A stretch of 64,000 bases of DNA from assembly GCF_002240225.1 (NCBI RefSeq), contig NZ_CP022584.1, positions 2,439,001 to 2,503,000 on the forward strand, written 5' to 3'. The translations under genes were made by a program, and so were the position numbers. Origin of the DNA: Paenibacillus physcomitrellae (GTDB lineage: Bacteria; Bacillota; Bacilli; Paenibacillales; Paenibacillaceae). How positions within the stretch are numbered: position 1 is the stretch's first letter; each line of letters starts with the position of its first letter. Positions 43,969-52,704 of the stretch are shown here, one piece after another. The notes below the pieces were generated by a model. It was not told where the DNA came from and did not search any database. It saw nothing but the letters and a program-made list of their open reading frames with translations.

Positions 43969-44019
43969 GTGCGTTTTGCACGTAACTAACTATACCACGA
44001 TTTGCGTGCAAAATGCACG
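43969..44019 (-). promoter_or_regulatory. Two MarR-type palindromes in the dehydrogenase promoter
   Basis: GTGCGTTTTGCAC (43969-43981) and the perfect CGTGCA-AAA-TGCACG (44005-44019), 23 bp apart. TATAGT lies between them on the minus strand. Consistent with autoregulation of the dehydrogenase-marR operon. Confidence 0.65.
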
Positions 44020-44093
44020 TTTTATTCGGAGTCGATTAGAGAGCTATGGACTTTCACAAAAAAATCCATGTGCCAAGCGTTGAAAGGATTGGG

Positions 44094-44675
44094 TCATTCC
44101 CCCAAGACGGGCGCCAAGGCCGCCGCTGCAACCTCCAATACACGATTCACCATCGTCTCCGATGTAAGGTTCTGCGGATCTCTGCTCCACTGCACGGCGG
44201 CACCGAAGATGCCCCAGCTGGCAACGAGCGCTGTCGTCTCCACCTTATCCGGTGAACTCGTCGTCTCTCTGTTCAGCCATTCGAGCAGAAGGTTATAGAG
44301 CTCCTTCTGCATCGCGACTTCGAACAACGGCTCGAACCGGCTGTTGCCGGGATGCGTCATGTACTCGCGGAATCGCGCCAGCACATCGAATACGGTCTGG
44401 ACTACGGTGCGCAGGCTCCCCGTTCCCGTAATCCCTCCCTCTGGTAAGGCTTCCTTCAAGATGATCTGGAACTTCCTGCTTATCCAGCACTCCAGAAAGG
44501 CATATTTGTCCTCAAAATGAGCATAAAAGGTAGCACGGTTAATGTTAGCGCGGGTCGTTATATCCTGCACCGAAATCGAGTATACATTCTTCTGCTCTTC
44601 CACCAATTCCGTGAAAGCCTGCATGATGAATTGACGCGTCCGGCTGACGCGCGGATCATTCGGATTGACCGGCAT
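44094..44675 (-). CDS. TetR-family repressor
   Basis: 193 residues with the HTH at about 12-60 (SRTRQFIMQAFTELVEEQKNVYSISVQDITTRANINRATFYAHFEDKYAFLE) and a TetR_C-type C-terminal domain. Divergent from an NmrA-like gene with GTTGCGTA-type palindromes between. Likely represses both. Confidence 0.87.
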   Translation of the reverse strand: MPVNPNDPRVSRTRQFIMQAFTELVEEQKNVYSISVQDITTRANINRATFYAHFEDKYAFLECWISRKFQIILKEALPEGGITGTGSLRTVVQTVFDVLARFREYMTHPGNSRFEPLFEVAMQKELYNLLLEWLNRETTSSPDKVETTALVASWGIFGAAVQWSRDPQNLTSETMVNRVLEVAAAALAPVLGE

Positions 44676-44716
44676 GATCGATCGCCCCCTCCCTTAAACA
44701 ACAAATGAGCTGGAAT

Positions 44717-44806
44717 GTTGCCTACGCAACGATAAAACCCTTTTATTGGTTGTTGAAACCATAGGTTTACAATAAAATTCCCCATATAGTGTAGCATACG
44801 CAATAC
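44717..44806. promoter_or_regulatory. TetR operators between divergent genes
   Basis: GTTGCCTACGCAAC (44717-44730) and GTAGCATACGCAATAC (44791-44806) share the GTwGC-N-TACGCAA pattern; a half-site GTAAGCAAC is at about 44812-44821. Confidence 0.6.
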
Positions 44807-44855
44807 TGATGTGTAAGCAACACTGTTAATTAGGAGTAGGGGAGGATGATTGAAG

Positions 44856-45737
44856 ATGATAGTAATTACTGCACCCACTAGTAAAATTGGGCGTCAGGTA
44901 CTTGAACGCATACTTGTCAGCGGCGAGGACATTCGCGTGATTGCCCGCGACCCACAGCGGATTCCGGAGTCGATTCGTCAGCGGGTGGAAGTCATTCAGG
45001 GCTCGCATGCCGACCGTGATGTCGTTAACCGGGCGTTCGAGGGAGCCGATGCCGTGTTCTGGCTCGTGCCGGCCGACAAGCAGGCGGAGAGCGTCTATGA
45101 CGCTTACGTTCGGTTCAGTATCCCGGCTGCCGATGCGATTGTCCGTCATCGTGTTGGCCGAGTCGTGGCCATTTCCGCGCTTGGACGTGGTCAGCATCGC
45201 TACGCCGGTAATATCTCGGCATCACTGGCGATGGAGGACCTGTTTAGAAGCACAGCCGTCAACTTCCGGGCGTTAACGATGCCTTCCTTCATGGATAACA
45301 TGCTAAGACAGCTGCCCTTCATTAAGAATGAGGGCTTGATTCGCTTCACGCTCCCGGGCAACCAGAAGAGCCCTACGGTAGCCACTTCTGATATTGCCGC
45401 TGCTGCCTCCCGGCTTCTACTCGACCGGGAGTGGAGCGGGCAAGAGAATCTGGCTGTGCTCGGACCGGAAGACCTCTCTTACGAGGATATGGCAGAGATT
45501 CTGACTGAGGTGCTCGGCACGCCAGTCCGCTTTGAGCAGATGACGCTCGACAGCTACAAACAATTATTTCTTCATATCGGATATTCGGAAGCCATGGCCC
45601 AGAGTATGGTGGACATGGACATCGCCGGAGCGGCCGGGATTAATAACGGACTTCAGCGTACACCGGAAAACACCTCTCCCACCAGCTTCCGCCAGTGGGC
45701 GACAGCTGTTCTAAAGCCGGCCTTCGACGCCATGTGA
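44856..45737 (+). CDS. NmrA-like NAD(P)-binding protein
   Basis: 293-residue Rossmann protein of the atypical SDR/NmrA type. The first loop is degenerate (ITAPTSKIGRQVLERIL instead of TGATGxxG) and there is no YxxxK, so catalysis is uncertain; it may sense NADP(H) or reduce quinones as QOR2-like relatives do. ATG at 44856 has GGGGAGG 10 nt upstream; a TTG two codons earlier is an alternative. Controlled by the divergent TetR gene (inference). Followed by an unusually strong GC-rich hairpin. Confidence 0.8.
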   Translation: MIVITAPTSKIGRQVLERILVSGEDIRVIARDPQRIPESIRQRVEVIQGSHADRDVVNRAFEGADAVFWLVPADKQAESVYDAYVRFSIPAADAIVRHRVGRVVAISALGRGQHRYAGNISASLAMEDLFRSTAVNFRALTMPSFMDNMLRQLPFIKNEGLIRFTLPGNQKSPTVATSDIAAAASRLLLDREWSGQENLAVLGPEDLSYEDMAEILTEVLGTPVRFEQMTLDSYKQLFLHIGYSEAMAQSMVDMDIAGAAGINNGLQRTPENTSPTSFRQWATAVLKPAFDAM

Positions 45738-45751
45738 GGCATGGATCTAAA

Positions 45752-45796
45752 CAGCAGCGGCCGCGGATGAAAAATTGCTATCCGCGGCCGCTGCTG
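45752..45796 (+). terminator. 17-bp GC-rich hairpin after the NmrA-like gene
   Basis: Arms CAGCAGCGGCCGCGGAT and ATCCGCGGCCGCTGCTG, perfect, 11-nt loop, followed by GGTTTCATG. The T tract is weak, but position supports termination. Confidence 0.7.
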
Positions 45797-45828
45797 GTTT
45801 CATGAGTTGTACTGCCTGTAGTGCAACC

Positions 45829-45867
45829 AAAAGACCTCCACCCCTTATTGCAAGAGGTGGAGGTTCT
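45829..45867 (-). terminator. Terminator of the alditol-oxidase-like gene
   Basis: GACCTCCACC (45833-45842) pairs with GGTGGAGGTT (45857-45866). On the minus strand CTTTTGG follows. Confidence 0.6.
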
Positions 45868-45936
45868 AAGAAACAAAATCTTATTGTGTTCTTCAATTGA
45901 AGATTGATTTTTCCGAAAAGTAATTAACACCCCGAA

Positions 45937-47199
45937 TCATTTCATAATGTATTTATCCAGGAACGCATTCCGAAACTTCCCTATTGGATCGTATCGAAGC
46001 AGCAGCTCCCGGAAATCCGTTAACCGCTCATACTGAGCTTGTATCCGTTCCGGCTCCATCGTAAACAGCTTCGCCCAATGCGGGCGTGCTCCGAACGGCT
46101 CCAGTTCACGTTCCATAAGCGGAAGTAACTGGCGCACACGCTCCCAATCCGGCTTCCATGTAAAATGCAAAGCTACACTGTCCTGCCGGTAGCAAGGACT
46201 CATCCAGAGAGGTTCCGCGGCAATGGTTCGAATCTCGGAGATGAAGAGCAGAGGCGCAATTTGATCGCTCAGTTTACCTAACGCGCGAAGCGCCTGGGCC
46301 GCATACTGCCTTGGCACAAAATATTCACTTTGCAGCTCGTTGCCCGCACTAGGAGTGAATTCCATGCGAAAATGAGGCAGCCGTTCATACCAGGGTCCAG
46401 GAATTCCTAACTGCTCGCTGCAGTTCACCACAGGTTGGCCAACTACCATATGCCGCTTTTCCGAAGCTGGCAAAGCCCCGAAGAAATCAGCCGATCCCTC
46501 ATCCTCCCCGTCGATTTCCACCTTGCGTTTTACCCACACTTGATTGAATACGGGCTCCGCCCAGTCCGTAAACAAGCTGACACTGTAAGCAGCAGAAAAA
46601 ATTCCGTCCAGGCCTTCGCTATCCAACGCCGAAAAAGGAAGACGTTCATAGACGGTCTGACTTACCTGAAACGAAGGTACCAAATCCAGGGTAAGCTTTG
46701 TAACGACCCCTAGTCCGCCCAGTCCGACAACTGCCCCTTCGAACTCGGAGTCTACTCCGCGCGCGAGTACCGTCACTTCTCCATCCGATTTCACTAACTC
46801 AATAGCACGAACAGAAGACGCCAGGCTGGCGTTCAGATCGCCCGAACCATGTGTGGCTGTTGCAACGGCGCCAGCTACGCTTATGTGCGGCAGTGATGCC
46901 AAATTATGCAGCGCGAAACCATGATCATTTAAGTAGCTGCACAGATCGCCATAACGAATACCACCTTCAACAGTTACGGTTCTCTGTGCTTGATCAAGCT
47001 CGATGACCTGATTCATCTTTCGAAGCGAGAGCTGGCTGCCCCCGGTGTCGGCAATCCCGTTAAAAGAATGACGTGAGCCAAGCACGCGTATGCTTGGGCG
47101 GCTAACGACCAGGTCCTTGACCTCCTCCAGATTTGCAGGCTCAAGCAGTTCCATCGAGCTATAGCGATAATTCCCGGCCCAGTTCAGCTGATCTCCCAT
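45937..47199 (-). CDS. FAD-linked alditol/aldonolactone oxidase-like protein
   Basis: 420 residues. PCMH-type FAD domain (about 10-180) with RVLGSRHSFNGIADT (His44, the position covalently linked to FAD in alditol oxidase), LASLPHISVAGAVATATHGSG and GLGGLGVVTKLTL; the C-terminal substrate domain ends in HWAKLF...YDPIGKFRNAF. This matches Streptomyces alditol (xylitol/sorbitol) oxidase and gulonolactone-oxidase relatives, which produce aldose or ketolactone and H2O2. Not near other sugar genes. No signal peptide. Confidence 0.83.
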   Translation of the reverse strand: MGDQLNWAGNYRYSSMELLEPANLEEVKDLVVSRPSIRVLGSRHSFNGIADTGGSQLSLRKMNQVIELDQAQRTVTVEGGIRYGDLCSYLNDHGFALHNLASLPHISVAGAVATATHGSGDLNASLASSVRAIELVKSDGEVTVLARGVDSEFEGAVVGLGGLGVVTKLTLDLVPSFQVSQTVYERLPFSALDSEGLDGIFSAAYSVSLFTDWAEPVFNQVWVKRKVEIDGEDEGSADFFGALPASEKRHMVVGQPVVNCSEQLGIPGPWYERLPHFRMEFTPSAGNELQSEYFVPRQYAAQALRALGKLSDQIAPLLFISEIRTIAAEPLWMSPCYRQDSVALHFTWKPDWERVRQLLPLMERELEPFGARPHWAKLFTMEPERIQAQYERLTDFRELLLRYDPIGKFRNAFLDKYIMK

Positions 47200-47321
47200 A
47201 TGAACGTCTCCTCTTTAATAGGCTAGTATTCGACTTGCATCTAATTAATTATCGGTTTACCTATGGTTTTCAGGTCTTCTATTATTACATTTGCCTAACA
47301 CTAGCCATTTTCCTTTCTTCA

Positions 47322-47354
47322 TAAAAAAATTCCGCTGCCCTGACAGGGCAGCGG
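47322..47354 (-). terminator. Terminator of the dehydrogenase gene at 47424
   Basis: CCGCTGCCCT-GAC-AGGGCAGCGG, then AATTTTTTT on the minus strand. Confidence 0.85.
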
Positions 47355-47423
47355 CGGATCCAAATTTAAAAAAAATAAAGTTGTAGACTTACGCTGATAT
47401 CATTCACAGATACCGATCTAAAA

Positions 47424-48425
47424 TTACTTTATTTTGACGATTACCTTTCCTTTAGCCCTTCCACTTTCCAAGTAATGAAAGGCTTGACCTGCATCTTCCA
47501 AATGATACACCTTATCAATAATTGGTTTGATGAGACCCCCTTCAATAAATTCCTTTAAAACCTTCAATTGTTCCCCGCTTGGTTTCATGAATAGAAAGTG
47601 ATACTCCGTTTGACTCCTCTTCTCCTGAGCTTTGATCTTACGGCTTGCGATGGACAAAATTGTTGTTTTCATCCAACCCAATTTCGCTTCTTTTCCAAAT
47701 CTGCCGTTTGGCATGCCAGAGATAGAGACGATTTTTCCGCCCGGTTTCAGGATGTGGAATGATTTCTCCAAGGCTTCTCCACCTAAAGTATCAAAAACAG
47801 CGTCATATCCGGTAAGGATTTCTTCAAAATTCTCTTTTTTATAATTAATAATTAGATCGGCCCCCAACGCTTTGACCAATTCATAGCCTTTTTCGCTTGC
47901 CGTTGTGGCGACAAAAGCGCCCATCAGCTTGGCCAACTGGATGGCGAAGGTACCTACGCCCCCCGAACCAGCGTGAATCAAAATTTTTTGGCCTTTTTGA
48001 AGGTTTAATATTTCACCAAAAGCCTGGTAAGTCGTAAGTCCAATCAACGGGATCGATGCTGCTTCTTCAAAGGTTAGATTTTGCGGCTTCAGCCAAATGT
48101 CTTCCTCATGAACCGCAATAAATTCAGCTAATGTTCCGATTCGGTTTTTGCGGGGTCTTCCGTACACTTCATCTCCGGGTTTAAAAGCATTCACCCGACC
48201 ACCAACTTTGACGACAACACCGGAGAAATCATTTCCTAAGATTAGAGGAAACTTGTAACTCAACAGGAATTTCATTTTCCCTTCCTTAATCTTAAAATCA
48301 ATGGGATTTAAACTGGCCGCATGAATTTCCACTAGAACATCATGTTCTCGGATATCAGGCATTGGCTGTTCAGACATCTTTAACGGAACATTTTTTCCGT
48401 ATTTCTCAATGACCATGGCCTTCAT
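47424..48425 (-). CDS. Zinc-independent NADPH alcohol dehydrogenase/quinone reductase
   Basis: 333 residues of the medium-chain family: MKAMVIEKYGKNVPL start, GNDFSGVVVKVG, and nucleotide loop ILIHAGSGGVGTFAIQLAKLMGA (about 146-168). No catalytic zinc Cys. AT-rich codon use and Lys/Ile-rich composition differ from most neighbours, which suggests more recent acquisition together with the ArsR gene upstream. The motif GTTCATTCGTTTAA in its promoter is shared with that ArsR gene. Confidence 0.85.
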   Translation of the reverse strand: MKAMVIEKYGKNVPLKMSEQPMPDIREHDVLVEIHAASLNPIDFKIKEGKMKFLLSYKFPLILGNDFSGVVVKVGGRVNAFKPGDEVYGRPRKNRIGTLAEFIAVHEEDIWLKPQNLTFEEAASIPLIGLTTYQAFGEILNLQKGQKILIHAGSGGVGTFAIQLAKLMGAFVATTASEKGYELVKALGADLIINYKKENFEEILTGYDAVFDTLGGEALEKSFHILKPGGKIVSISGMPNGRFGKEAKLGWMKTTILSIASRKIKAQEKRSQTEYHFLFMKPSGEQLKVLKEFIEGGLIKPIIDKVYHLEDAGQAFHYLESGRAKGKVIVKIK

Positions 48426-48455
48426 TTCAAATCACTCTCTCTTATAATTATTAGT

Positions 48456-48469
48456 TTAAACGAATGAAC
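48456..48469. promoter_or_regulatory. ArsR-type operator candidate before the dehydrogenase
   Basis: GTTCATTCGTTTAA on the minus strand, identical over 14 bases to 48864-48877. Confidence 0.6.
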
Positions 48470-48514
48470 CTATTGTGCAGAATAAGTTCCTTCCCGCAGT
48501 ATTTCCTTCAGGTC

Positions 48515-48847
48515 TTAGGGGGAATCATTGGACAAATCGCATGCCTGTTCAACAGAAGTGATTAATGATTTGATCTGCTCAAGCGGTTTACGGACTGTTA
48601 ATACATAATAGTTTTCTACGCCTTTTTTTTCGGATTTAATGTAGCCAGACTGTTTCAATACCTTTAAATGATGGGATATAGCCGGTCTAGACAAATCCAT
48701 ATGGCCTGCTATTGTATTAACATTAAGTCCTAATTTATTCTGCGCCAACAGCATAATAATAGCTTGACGGTTTTCATCGGTTAGCACTTCCAATAAAGGA
48801 ATACAATCTTTAAATTGTTGTAGAACTTGCTCTGTTTGTTGGTTCAT
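48515..48847 (-). CDS. ArsR-family regulator
   Basis: 110 residues. Winged helix with LLEVLTDENRQAIIMLLAQNKLGLNVNTIAGHMDLSRPAISHHLKVLKQSGYIKSEKKGVENYYVL. Two Cys (positions about 15 and 103) but no classical metal motif. ATG at 48847 has AGAGG 8 nt upstream. Probably represses itself and the dehydrogenase 90 nt downstream, as both carry the same 14-base motif. Confidence 0.85.
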   Translation of the reverse strand: MNQQTEQVLQQFKDCIPLLEVLTDENRQAIIMLLAQNKLGLNVNTIAGHMDLSRPAISHHLKVLKQSGYIKSEKKGVENYYVLTVRKPLEQIKSLITSVEQACDLSNDSP

Positions 48848-48863
48848 TCCATTCACCTCTATA

Positions 48864-48877
48864 GTTCATTCGTTTAA
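48864..48877. promoter_or_regulatory. ArsR-type operator candidate before its own gene
   Basis: Plus-strand GTTCATTCGTTTAA, followed by TTAAACG, making an interrupted inverted repeat CGTTTAA-TCCC-TTAAACG (48871-48888). Confidence 0.6.
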
Positions 48878-49031
48878 TCCCTTAAACGTAATTATAGCTA
48901 TTTTCTTATCAAAAGCAAGCTTTCTTCCAATTGTTCGGTGAAAATAAAATATTAGACTGGAGTCGTTGATTTGACGCGGTTTTGAATTAATAAATGGTCA
49001 GCTTTTAAAAAATAAGTTCTAGACTGATCAA

Positions 49032-49086
49032 TAAAAAAAAGCATCGGCGTACCAAGACTTAGTAAATAAAGGCTTAGACTGATGCT
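49032..49086 (-). terminator. Terminator of the stalk-domain pseudogene
   Basis: Minus strand AGCATCAG...CCGATGCT arms with inner TCTAAG/CTTGGT-like pairing, then eight T. Confidence 0.65.
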
Positions 49087-49095
49087 GTTGTCGTT

Positions 49096-49117
49096 CAACT
49101 AACGTTCCCGTTAGTTG
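49096..49117. repeat. Perfect 9-bp inverted repeat
   Basis: CAACTAACG-TTCC-CGTTAGTTG between the pseudogene stop and its terminator. Confidence 0.6.
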
Positions 49118-49157
49118 AATGACATTATCGTTTCGTTGAGGAACAAGTTTTATAGAA

Positions 49158-50001
49158 TTAATTCTTAAAAACAAAAATGTTTACATTGGCATCTATCATT
49201 CTTGACGAGACAATAACCTTATAGTTAGTGTCCTTAAATTCCTTAGAGGGAAGCATGTCCTCAGCCGTTGTCTTTGCACTAAGATATCTCATCACTGCGG
49301 CCACTGTTTCTGAATCCACCTTCTGTAACAGGATGTCTTCAACATCTTCATATTGCTTTTTGTAGTCTATATCCGTATCCATCTTATCGAATGTTACCAC
49401 AATATTCAGTAGAGTATATTCACTGCCATAAGTATCGTAGAGACCTTTACCTACAAGTAATTTCGAATCTGGTTCCAAATCAATTATAAAACCATTGTAG
49501 ACCGATTTCCCATCTTGCTTTATTGGTATTTGCTCAAGGTTTTCATCACTATTGTCAGTGTCAATATGTATCGTATTATGTATAGTATCAAAGGTTACCC
49601 TTGCTCCTAAAGCTTGGCCAACAAACCGAATCGGTACAAACGTTGTACCATGATTCACTATAGAAGAAGTATCCATTTGAAATTGCTGTCCGTTTAAGGT
49701 GTAAGCCTTCTTGGCTATACTCAATTCAATCTTATCCCCACCTAAAGTGACAGTTACTTTTCTTGCTATGCCGTCCCATTGTACTTTGGCCCCCATCGCC
49801 TCACTTACAAAACGGAGTGGAACCTGCACCCTGCCGTTTTTTATCATAAAATGGTATCTCGTCTCTAAAATTGACCTCCTATTCATTAACGATGATTCGT
49901 AAAGACTCTTCCTTTGAATCAAAGGCGAAAGTTGTTCCTGAAGGCGTATAAAGAATAGAAAACATAGCAATTAAAATCCCTTTTACGATTACAGATTTCA
50001 A
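49158..50001 (-). pseudogene. Secreted stalk-domain protein, broken in the 5' part
   Basis: The frame 49158-49970 is open but its first about 40 residues make no sense. Reading from a TTG at 50001 (after AGGGA) gives a clean signal peptide KSVIVKGILIAMFSILYTPS, then FAFDSKEESLRIIVNE, then a TAG stop at 49879-49881, then EVNFRDEIPFYDK. After one surplus base in the A6 run at 49837-49842 the frame continues as NGRVQVPLRFVSEAMGAKVQ, the normal stalk domain (two repeats to about TIHNTIHI), and a C-terminal region of unknown function. Two lesions (nonsense and +1 frameshift) therefore separate the signal peptide from the body. Related in domain type to the protein at 2077-3198. Confidence 0.7.
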
Positions 50002-50328
50002 CAAAATCGCTTCCCTGCTGATTTAATGTGTGTACCGGTAGATTAGCGTTAGTTTAAGGCTCATGAGTAAAACTTTGTTTTCCTAGTCTTCAGTCCTCAT
50101 CTTAATTTTTCTGTCTAACAAATTTAGTATCTATGTACAGATGAGAGTACTTGCACAGTCACATGGGAATTTGCCACACATAATAAACACCTTCTTTCGA
50201 GTTACAGTCCTATTCGTTATTAAAATTTAATTAGGACTATCCTGCCCGTTAGCTTAATGAAGCATTGTTAGTCTAATACTTTATTTTCGGTCTAGAACTT
50301 TATTTTCTTTTGACTCCAATAAATAAAA
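50002..50328. other. AT-rich intergenic region, nothing recognised
   Basis: No gene, RNA or strong motif found between the pseudogene start and the glmS terminator. Confidence 0.5.
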
Positions 50329-50362
50329 CAACAAGGGAGCTCAGACAAATCTGAGCTCCCTT
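50329..50362 (-). terminator. glmS terminator
   Basis: Perfect 13-bp arms AAGGGAGCTCAGA/TCTGAGCTCCCTT with a 4-nt loop, then a T-rich tract on the minus strand. Confidence 0.9.
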
Positions 50363-50372
50363 GCCACGTCTC

Positions 50373-52205
50373 TCACTCCACCGTCACACTCTTCGCCAAG
50401 TTCCGCGGTTTATCCACGTCCAAACCACGTGCCAGCGAAGCGTAGTAAGCCAGCATTTGCAGCGGCACTACCGACAGGGCAGCCGACAGGATCGGCAGCG
50501 TCTTCGGAATGGCCAAAGCCTGGTCAACGGATTTGAGCAGGTTAGGAACATGCTCGTCGTAAGTGATGGCCATCACGGCGCCGCCGCGGGCTTTCACTTC
50601 TTTGATGTTGCTGACCGTCTTCTCCAATACATGCTCCTGCGTAAGCAGAGCAATGACCGGGATGCCTTCTTCAATCAGCGCCAAAGTACCGTGCTTCAGC
50701 TCACCTGCCGCATAAGCCTCCGAGTGAATGTAGGAGATCTCTTTCAGCTTCAGCGAACCTTCCTGCACAACGGCATAGTCCATGCCGCGGCCGATGAAGA
50801 ACAGATGATCATGCTTGGAGATTTCTTCGGCATACGTCTTGATCGAATCGGTATTCTCCAGCATCTTCTCTACCTGCTCAGGCAATGCCTGCATAGCAGC
50901 GATGATATGCGCAACTTCCGCTTCGGTTTGCGTCCCGCGGACTTGAGCCATATGCAGAGCAAACAGATAGAAAGCGATCAGCTGGGAAGAATAAGCTTTG
51001 GTGGAAGCTACCGCGATCTCCGGACCCGCCAGCGTTGCGATGACGTCGTCCGCGTCACGGGCAATCGAGCTGCCCACCACGTTTGTAATGGCAATGACAT
51101 GTGCGCCATTGTCATGCGCTTCACGCAGCGCAGCCAGCGTATCGGCAGTTTCGCCGGATTGGCTGACTACGATCACCAGCGTCTGCGGCGTAATCAGCGG
51201 CGAACGGTAGCGGTATTCAGATGCCACATCAAAGGTCACCGGAATGCGCACCAGCTGCTCAATCACGGAGCCGCCCACCAGACCGGCGTGATAAGCCGTC
51301 CCGCAGGCCACGATGTGGATGTTAGTGATATTTTTAATCTGCTCATCCGTCAGCTTCAACTCAGGCAGAACGACCTTCTTCCCGGAAGCGTCGATCCGGC
51401 CCAGCATCGTGTCGCGATAAGCTTTAGGCTGTTCATGAATTTCCTTGAGCATGAAATGGTCGTAGCCGCCTTTTTCCGCCGTCACTTCGTCCCATTCGAC
51501 ATCCGTCATTTCCCGAGAAATAAAATTCCCCTCAATGGTCATCAGTTCGACAGAGTTTTCAGTCAGTACAGCCATTTCGCCGTCGTTCAAAATATAAACT
51601 TTACGCGTATAGTTCAAAATAGCAGGGATATCCGAGCCGATGAAGTTCTCGCCTTCACCTATACCGATCACAAGCGGACTGGCTTGACGCACAGCTACCA
51701 GCTTGTTAGGTTCGTATTCCGTGAGGACGCCAAGCGCAAAAGCACCACGCATATACGTTACGGCCTCTTGAACCGCTTTGACGATATCCCCTTTGTATTC
51801 GCGTGCAATCAGGTTAACGATAACTTCCGTATCCGTTTCAGACACAAAAATATACCCCTGCCCGGTCAATTCTTCTTTCAGTTCCAGATAGTTCTCGACA
51901 ATTCCGTTATGAACAACCGAAAATTTCTGGGTATGGTCGGCATGCGGATGAGAGTTCACGTCCGACGGTTTCCCGTGTGTCGCCCAGCGTGTATGTCCAA
52001 TTCCTGCGGAGCCCACCAGAGGAGCCCCCTCCAGCTTCGCTTCCAGATTGGCCAAACGACCGATCGATTTGCTGATCTTCAGACCTTCAGGTGTAAAAAC
52101 AGCAATACCCGCGGAGTCATACCCCCGGTACTCCAGCTTCTTAAGACCTTCAATCAAAACCGCCTGCGTATCTCTGCTTCCGATATATCCCACAATACCA
52201 CACAT
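50373..52205 (-). CDS. glmS: Glutamine-fructose-6-phosphate aminotransferase
   Basis: 610-residue first enzyme of UDP-GlcNAc synthesis: fructose 6-P and Gln give glucosamine 6-P and Glu. Class II glutaminase domain (about 1-215) with the catalytic Cys after Met (MCGIVGYIGS), then two SIS isomerase domains (about 285-420 and 455-600) with VVSQSGETADT and the DKPRNLAKSVTVE end. Its mRNA carries the GlcN6P-sensing ribozyme upstream. A 626-codon plus-strand frame opposite is an antisense shadow. Confidence 0.97.
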   Translation of the reverse strand: MCGIVGYIGSRDTQAVLIEGLKKLEYRGYDSAGIAVFTPEGLKISKSIGRLANLEAKLEGAPLVGSAGIGHTRWATHGKPSDVNSHPHADHTQKFSVVHNGIVENYLELKEELTGQGYIFVSETDTEVIVNLIAREYKGDIVKAVQEAVTYMRGAFALGVLTEYEPNKLVAVRQASPLVIGIGEGENFIGSDIPAILNYTRKVYILNDGEMAVLTENSVELMTIEGNFISREMTDVEWDEVTAEKGGYDHFMLKEIHEQPKAYRDTMLGRIDASGKKVVLPELKLTDEQIKNITNIHIVACGTAYHAGLVGGSVIEQLVRIPVTFDVASEYRYRSPLITPQTLVIVVSQSGETADTLAALREAHDNGAHVIAITNVVGSSIARDADDVIATLAGPEIAVASTKAYSSQLIAFYLFALHMAQVRGTQTEAEVAHIIAAMQALPEQVEKMLENTDSIKTYAEEISKHDHLFFIGRGMDYAVVQEGSLKLKEISYIHSEAYAAGELKHGTLALIEEGIPVIALLTQEHVLEKTVSNIKEVKARGGAVMAITYDEHVPNLLKSVDQALAIPKTLPILSAALSVVPLQMLAYYASLARGLDVDKPRNLAKSVTVE

Positions 52206-52425
52206 ATTTATAAATCCTCCGTTTCGTCATCTCAAGTTTGAGCACAAGCCGGCCAAACTGCCAGATGAGCCGCGGAAGACATTTGCGGTAAATCTAAGAA
52301 GCAATCGTCATGAATTCAATATTCAATTATCAAGGAATTCTTGAATGCATCCCGTACTTCTCCGCAGCTGTAATCCGCGTCTCTTTGCACTCATGAATTT
52401 TATATTTAAAATTTAAGAATGTTTA

Positions 52426-52660
52426 AGATTGCTGCATCTCATCAACCAGTTTGTCAGAACGGTCACCCGTACCTTTTGCTGTCTGATTTTCGGTTTGATG
52501 CTTAACCGAGAGGTCCCCGCCGAATGTTTCGAACACCTCTACCTCGTCAGCTTCCCGCTCCATGGGATCCTGCCACGCTCGTCTCATTCACTTACTTTCC
52601 GGGCGATATGTGACCGAATTCCCTCCGCGCGAGTCTAGGAAGCTCTGGCGCTTATGTTGC
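52426..52660 (-). ncRNA. glmS ribozyme (GlcN6P-activated self-cleaving riboswitch)
   Basis: The minus-strand 5' leader of glmS contains the conserved core in order: AGCGCCAGAGCT (cleavage expected between A at 52652 and G at 52651), GACGAGGTAGAGGTG, TTCGAAACATTCGGCGG, GACCTCTCGGTT and GGGTGACCGTTCTGACAAAC, then GATGAGAT. These match the P1-P4 core of known glmS ribozymes. Cleavage in the presence of glucosamine 6-phosphate leads to decay of the glmS mRNA. 3' end at about 52426 is estimated. Confidence 0.9.
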
Positions 52661-52704
52661 TGTTGTAACCTCACGATCCTCACTCTCTGTTTGGAATATG
52701 GTTT

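Noticed and set aside
50361..52241. 626-codon plus-strand open frame
   Set aside because: It lies exactly antisense to glmS, with low-complexity composition and no RBS; a codon-phase shadow.
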